NCBI GenBank assembly: GCA_017533165.1
Contig: JAFXIM010000002.1
Span: 1 to 13,081 of the forward strand
Source of the DNA: Eggerthellaceae bacterium
Lineage (GTDB): Bacteria > Actinomycetota > Coriobacteriia > Coriobacteriales > Eggerthellaceae
Length of the DNA: 13,081 nt
Reading direction: 5' to 3'
A program made the position numbers and the translations under genes. Below, one piece after another: positions 11,616-13,081 of this stretch (positions are counted from its first letter, which is position 1; each line of letters begins with the position of its first letter). The notes beneath the pieces are model-generated. The model worked only from the letters and a program-made list of their open reading frames with translations. It did not search any database and was not told where the DNA came from.

Positions 11616-13081
11616 ATGGCAGCAAAAATTTTGATGGTAGTTGTGTTCATCGCCATTGCAGTTGGCGTTGGCGTTTACTGCAACCGTACGACTAAGAGCG
11701 TCGACGGATTTGTTCTCGGTGGCCGCGATGTCGGCCCATGGCTTTCCGCTTTCGGATATGGCACCAGCTACTTCTCCGCGGTTATCTTCATCGGCTATGC
11801 CGGACAGTTCGGATGGAAGTACGGCCTTGCCGCTACGCTTATTGGCTTTGGCAATGCCATTATTGGCAGCCTTCTCGCTTGGTGGGTGCTCGGCCCGCGC
11901 ACGCGCGAGATGACTCATCGTCTCGGCGCCACCACTATGCCCGAGTTTTTCGGTAAGCGCTATGGCTCCAATGCCCTGCGCATCGCCTCTGCTGCCATCA
12001 TCTTCATCTTCCTCATCCCTTACACCGCATCCGTGTACAACGGTCTTGGACGCCTCTTCGAGATGGCATTTGGCATACCCTACGAGGCCTGCGTTTTGGT
12101 GATGTCAGTTGTGACCTGCATCTATGTGGTGGTCGGCGGCTACATGGCCACCGTTACCAATGACTTCATCCAGGGCTGCGTCATGCTGGTCGGTATTGTT
12201 GCCGTTATCGGCGTGGTACTTTCCAACAACGGTGGCTTCATGCAGGCTATGACCACCCTGTCCCATGTCGAGGCTGAAGGCATCGAGATGTCTGGCGCCT
12301 TCGTCAGCATCCTTGGCCCCGACCCGTTGAACCTTCTCGGCGTCATCGTACTCACCTCCTTGGGTACCTGGGGCCTGCCGCAGATGGTTCAGAAGTTCTA
12401 TGCAATCAAGAGCGGTTCTGCCATCAAGCAAGGTGCTATCATCTCTACCGTGTTCGCAGTCATCGTTGCCGGCGGCAGCTACTTCCTTGGCGGTTGGGGT
12501 CGCCTCTATGCCGACCAGATCTCTTATGCGGCAAACGGTACGCCCATTTACGACTCCGTCGTTCCCTCCATGCTTTCCACCCTGCCCGACCTCATGATCG
12601 GCCTGGTCGTTGTGCTCGTTCTTTCCGCATCCATGTCCACTCTGTCCTCCCTCGTTTTGACTTCTTCATCCACGTTGACGCTCGATCTCATCAAAGGCAA
12701 CATCAAGAAGGACATGTCTGAGAAACAGCAGCTCGCATGCATGCGCGTTCTGCTGGGCGTATTCGTTCTCCTGTCCTGCGTGATTGCGCTCGTTCAGTAT
12801 ACGTCGACTATTACCTTCATCGCTCAGCTTATGGGTATCTCTTGGGGCGCGCTGGCCGGCGCCTTCTTGGGCCCCTTCCTCTGGGGCTTGTACTCCAACA
12901 AGGTTTCCCGCGCAGCCGTGTGGGCAAGCTTCATCCTGGGTGTAGGCTTGACCACGGGTAACATGCTCGCTGGTTTCATGGGTGTCGTCATTATCGCCAG
13001 CCCCATCAACGCAGGCGCCATCGCGATGGTTCTCTCCCTCATCATAGTTCCTGTGGTGAGCCTGTTCACCAAGTCGGTTGA
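11616..13081 (+). CDS. Sodium:solute symporter (SSS family), 3' end beyond window
   Basis: The frame is open without interruption from 11616 to the window edge, 488 complete codons; family members usually have 480-550 residues and about 13 membrane helices. The N-terminal helix MVVVFIAIAVGVGVYC is followed by FVLGGRDVGPWLSAFGYGTSYFSAVIFIGYAG (residues 32-63), the substrate and sodium-site helix of the family, and GPRTREMTHRLGATTMPEFFGKRYGS. The signature helix SASMSTLSSLVLTSSSTLTLD (337-357), with Ser/Thr residues of the second sodium site, is clear. Two starts are possible: ATG at 11616 with AAGGA 6 bases ahead is preferred; ATG at 11610 adds Met-Lys. The substrate cannot be read from the sequence, but the Tyr-rich leader and the neighbouring aromatic oxidoreductase genes suggest an aromatic amino acid or aryl acid. 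Confidence 0.9.
   Translation, partial: MAAKILMVVVFIAIAVGVGVYCNRTTKSVDGFVLGGRDVGPWLSAFGYGTSYFSAVIFIGYAGQFGWKYGLAATLIGFGNAIIGSLLAWWVLGPRTREMTHRLGATTMPEFFGKRYGSNALRIASAAIIFIFLIPYTASVYNGLGRLFEMAFGIPYEACVLVMSVVTCIYVVVGGYMATVTNDFIQGCVMLVGIVAVIGVVLSNNGGFMQAMTTLSHVEAEGIEMSGAFVSILGPDPLNLLGVIVLTSLGTWGLPQMVQKFYAIKSGSAIKQGAIISTVFAVIVAGGSYFLGGWGRLYADQISYAANGTPIYDSVVPSMLSTLPDLMIGLVVVLVLSASMSTLSSLVLTSSSTLTLDLIKGNIKKDMSEKQQLACMRVLLGVFVLLSCVIALVQYTSTITFIAQLMGISWGALAGAFLGPFLWGLYSNKVSRAAVWASFILGVGLTTGNMLAGFMGVVIIASPINAGAIAMVLSLIIVPVVSLFTKSV

Overview
The window is GC-rich and densely packed, with every protein gene on the + strand. It reads like the chromosome of an anaerobic actinobacterium, and the combination of indolepyruvate:ferredoxin oxidoreductase, a PaaK-type ligase, a HemN-like radical SAM protein and a YhaN-like membrane ATPase suggests the Coriobacteriia/Eggerthellales. 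That placement is an inference from gene content and codon style; no rRNA is present to test it.

Left part (1-4760): the 3' end of a large SMC-like, YhaN-type ATPase with two membrane segments; then purD, a HemN/HutW-like radical SAM gene starting on the base after the purD stop, and a type IV prepilin peptidase gene that is split by a one-base frame change. Middle (4842-6120): a tRNA-Phe with its own promoter and a strong terminator, then a low-specificity threonine aldolase with a TTG start. Next (6230-9354): one operon purE-iorA-iorB, in which a purine gene is joined by a single base to the oxidoreductase for aromatic 2-oxo acids. Right part (9406-13081): paaK and then a sodium:solute symporter (SSS) that runs off the window, each behind a long regulatory leader.

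The most interesting material is in those two leaders. Upstream of the symporter, an extended -10 promoter is followed 8 bases later by a 40-codon ORF ending in Tyr-Tyr-Tyr-Arg-Tyr-Leu-stop. Its stop codon lies inside the first arm of an intrinsic terminator with seven T's. This has the form of a ribosome-mediated tyrosine attenuator. Upstream of paaK, a near-consensus promoter is followed at the same distance by a 20-codon ORF ending Gly-Arg-Trp-Arg-stop, whose stop codon lies at the first arm of a perfect 11-bp hairpin; a third copy of the arm 50 bases downstream allows alternative pairing. Together with iorAB and paaK this suggests a locus for aromatic amino acid uptake and for interconversion of aryl-pyruvates, arylacetyl-CoA and arylacetates, controlled by leader peptides that read aromatic amino acids. 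All of this is read from sequence only; no search, folding program or alignment was run.
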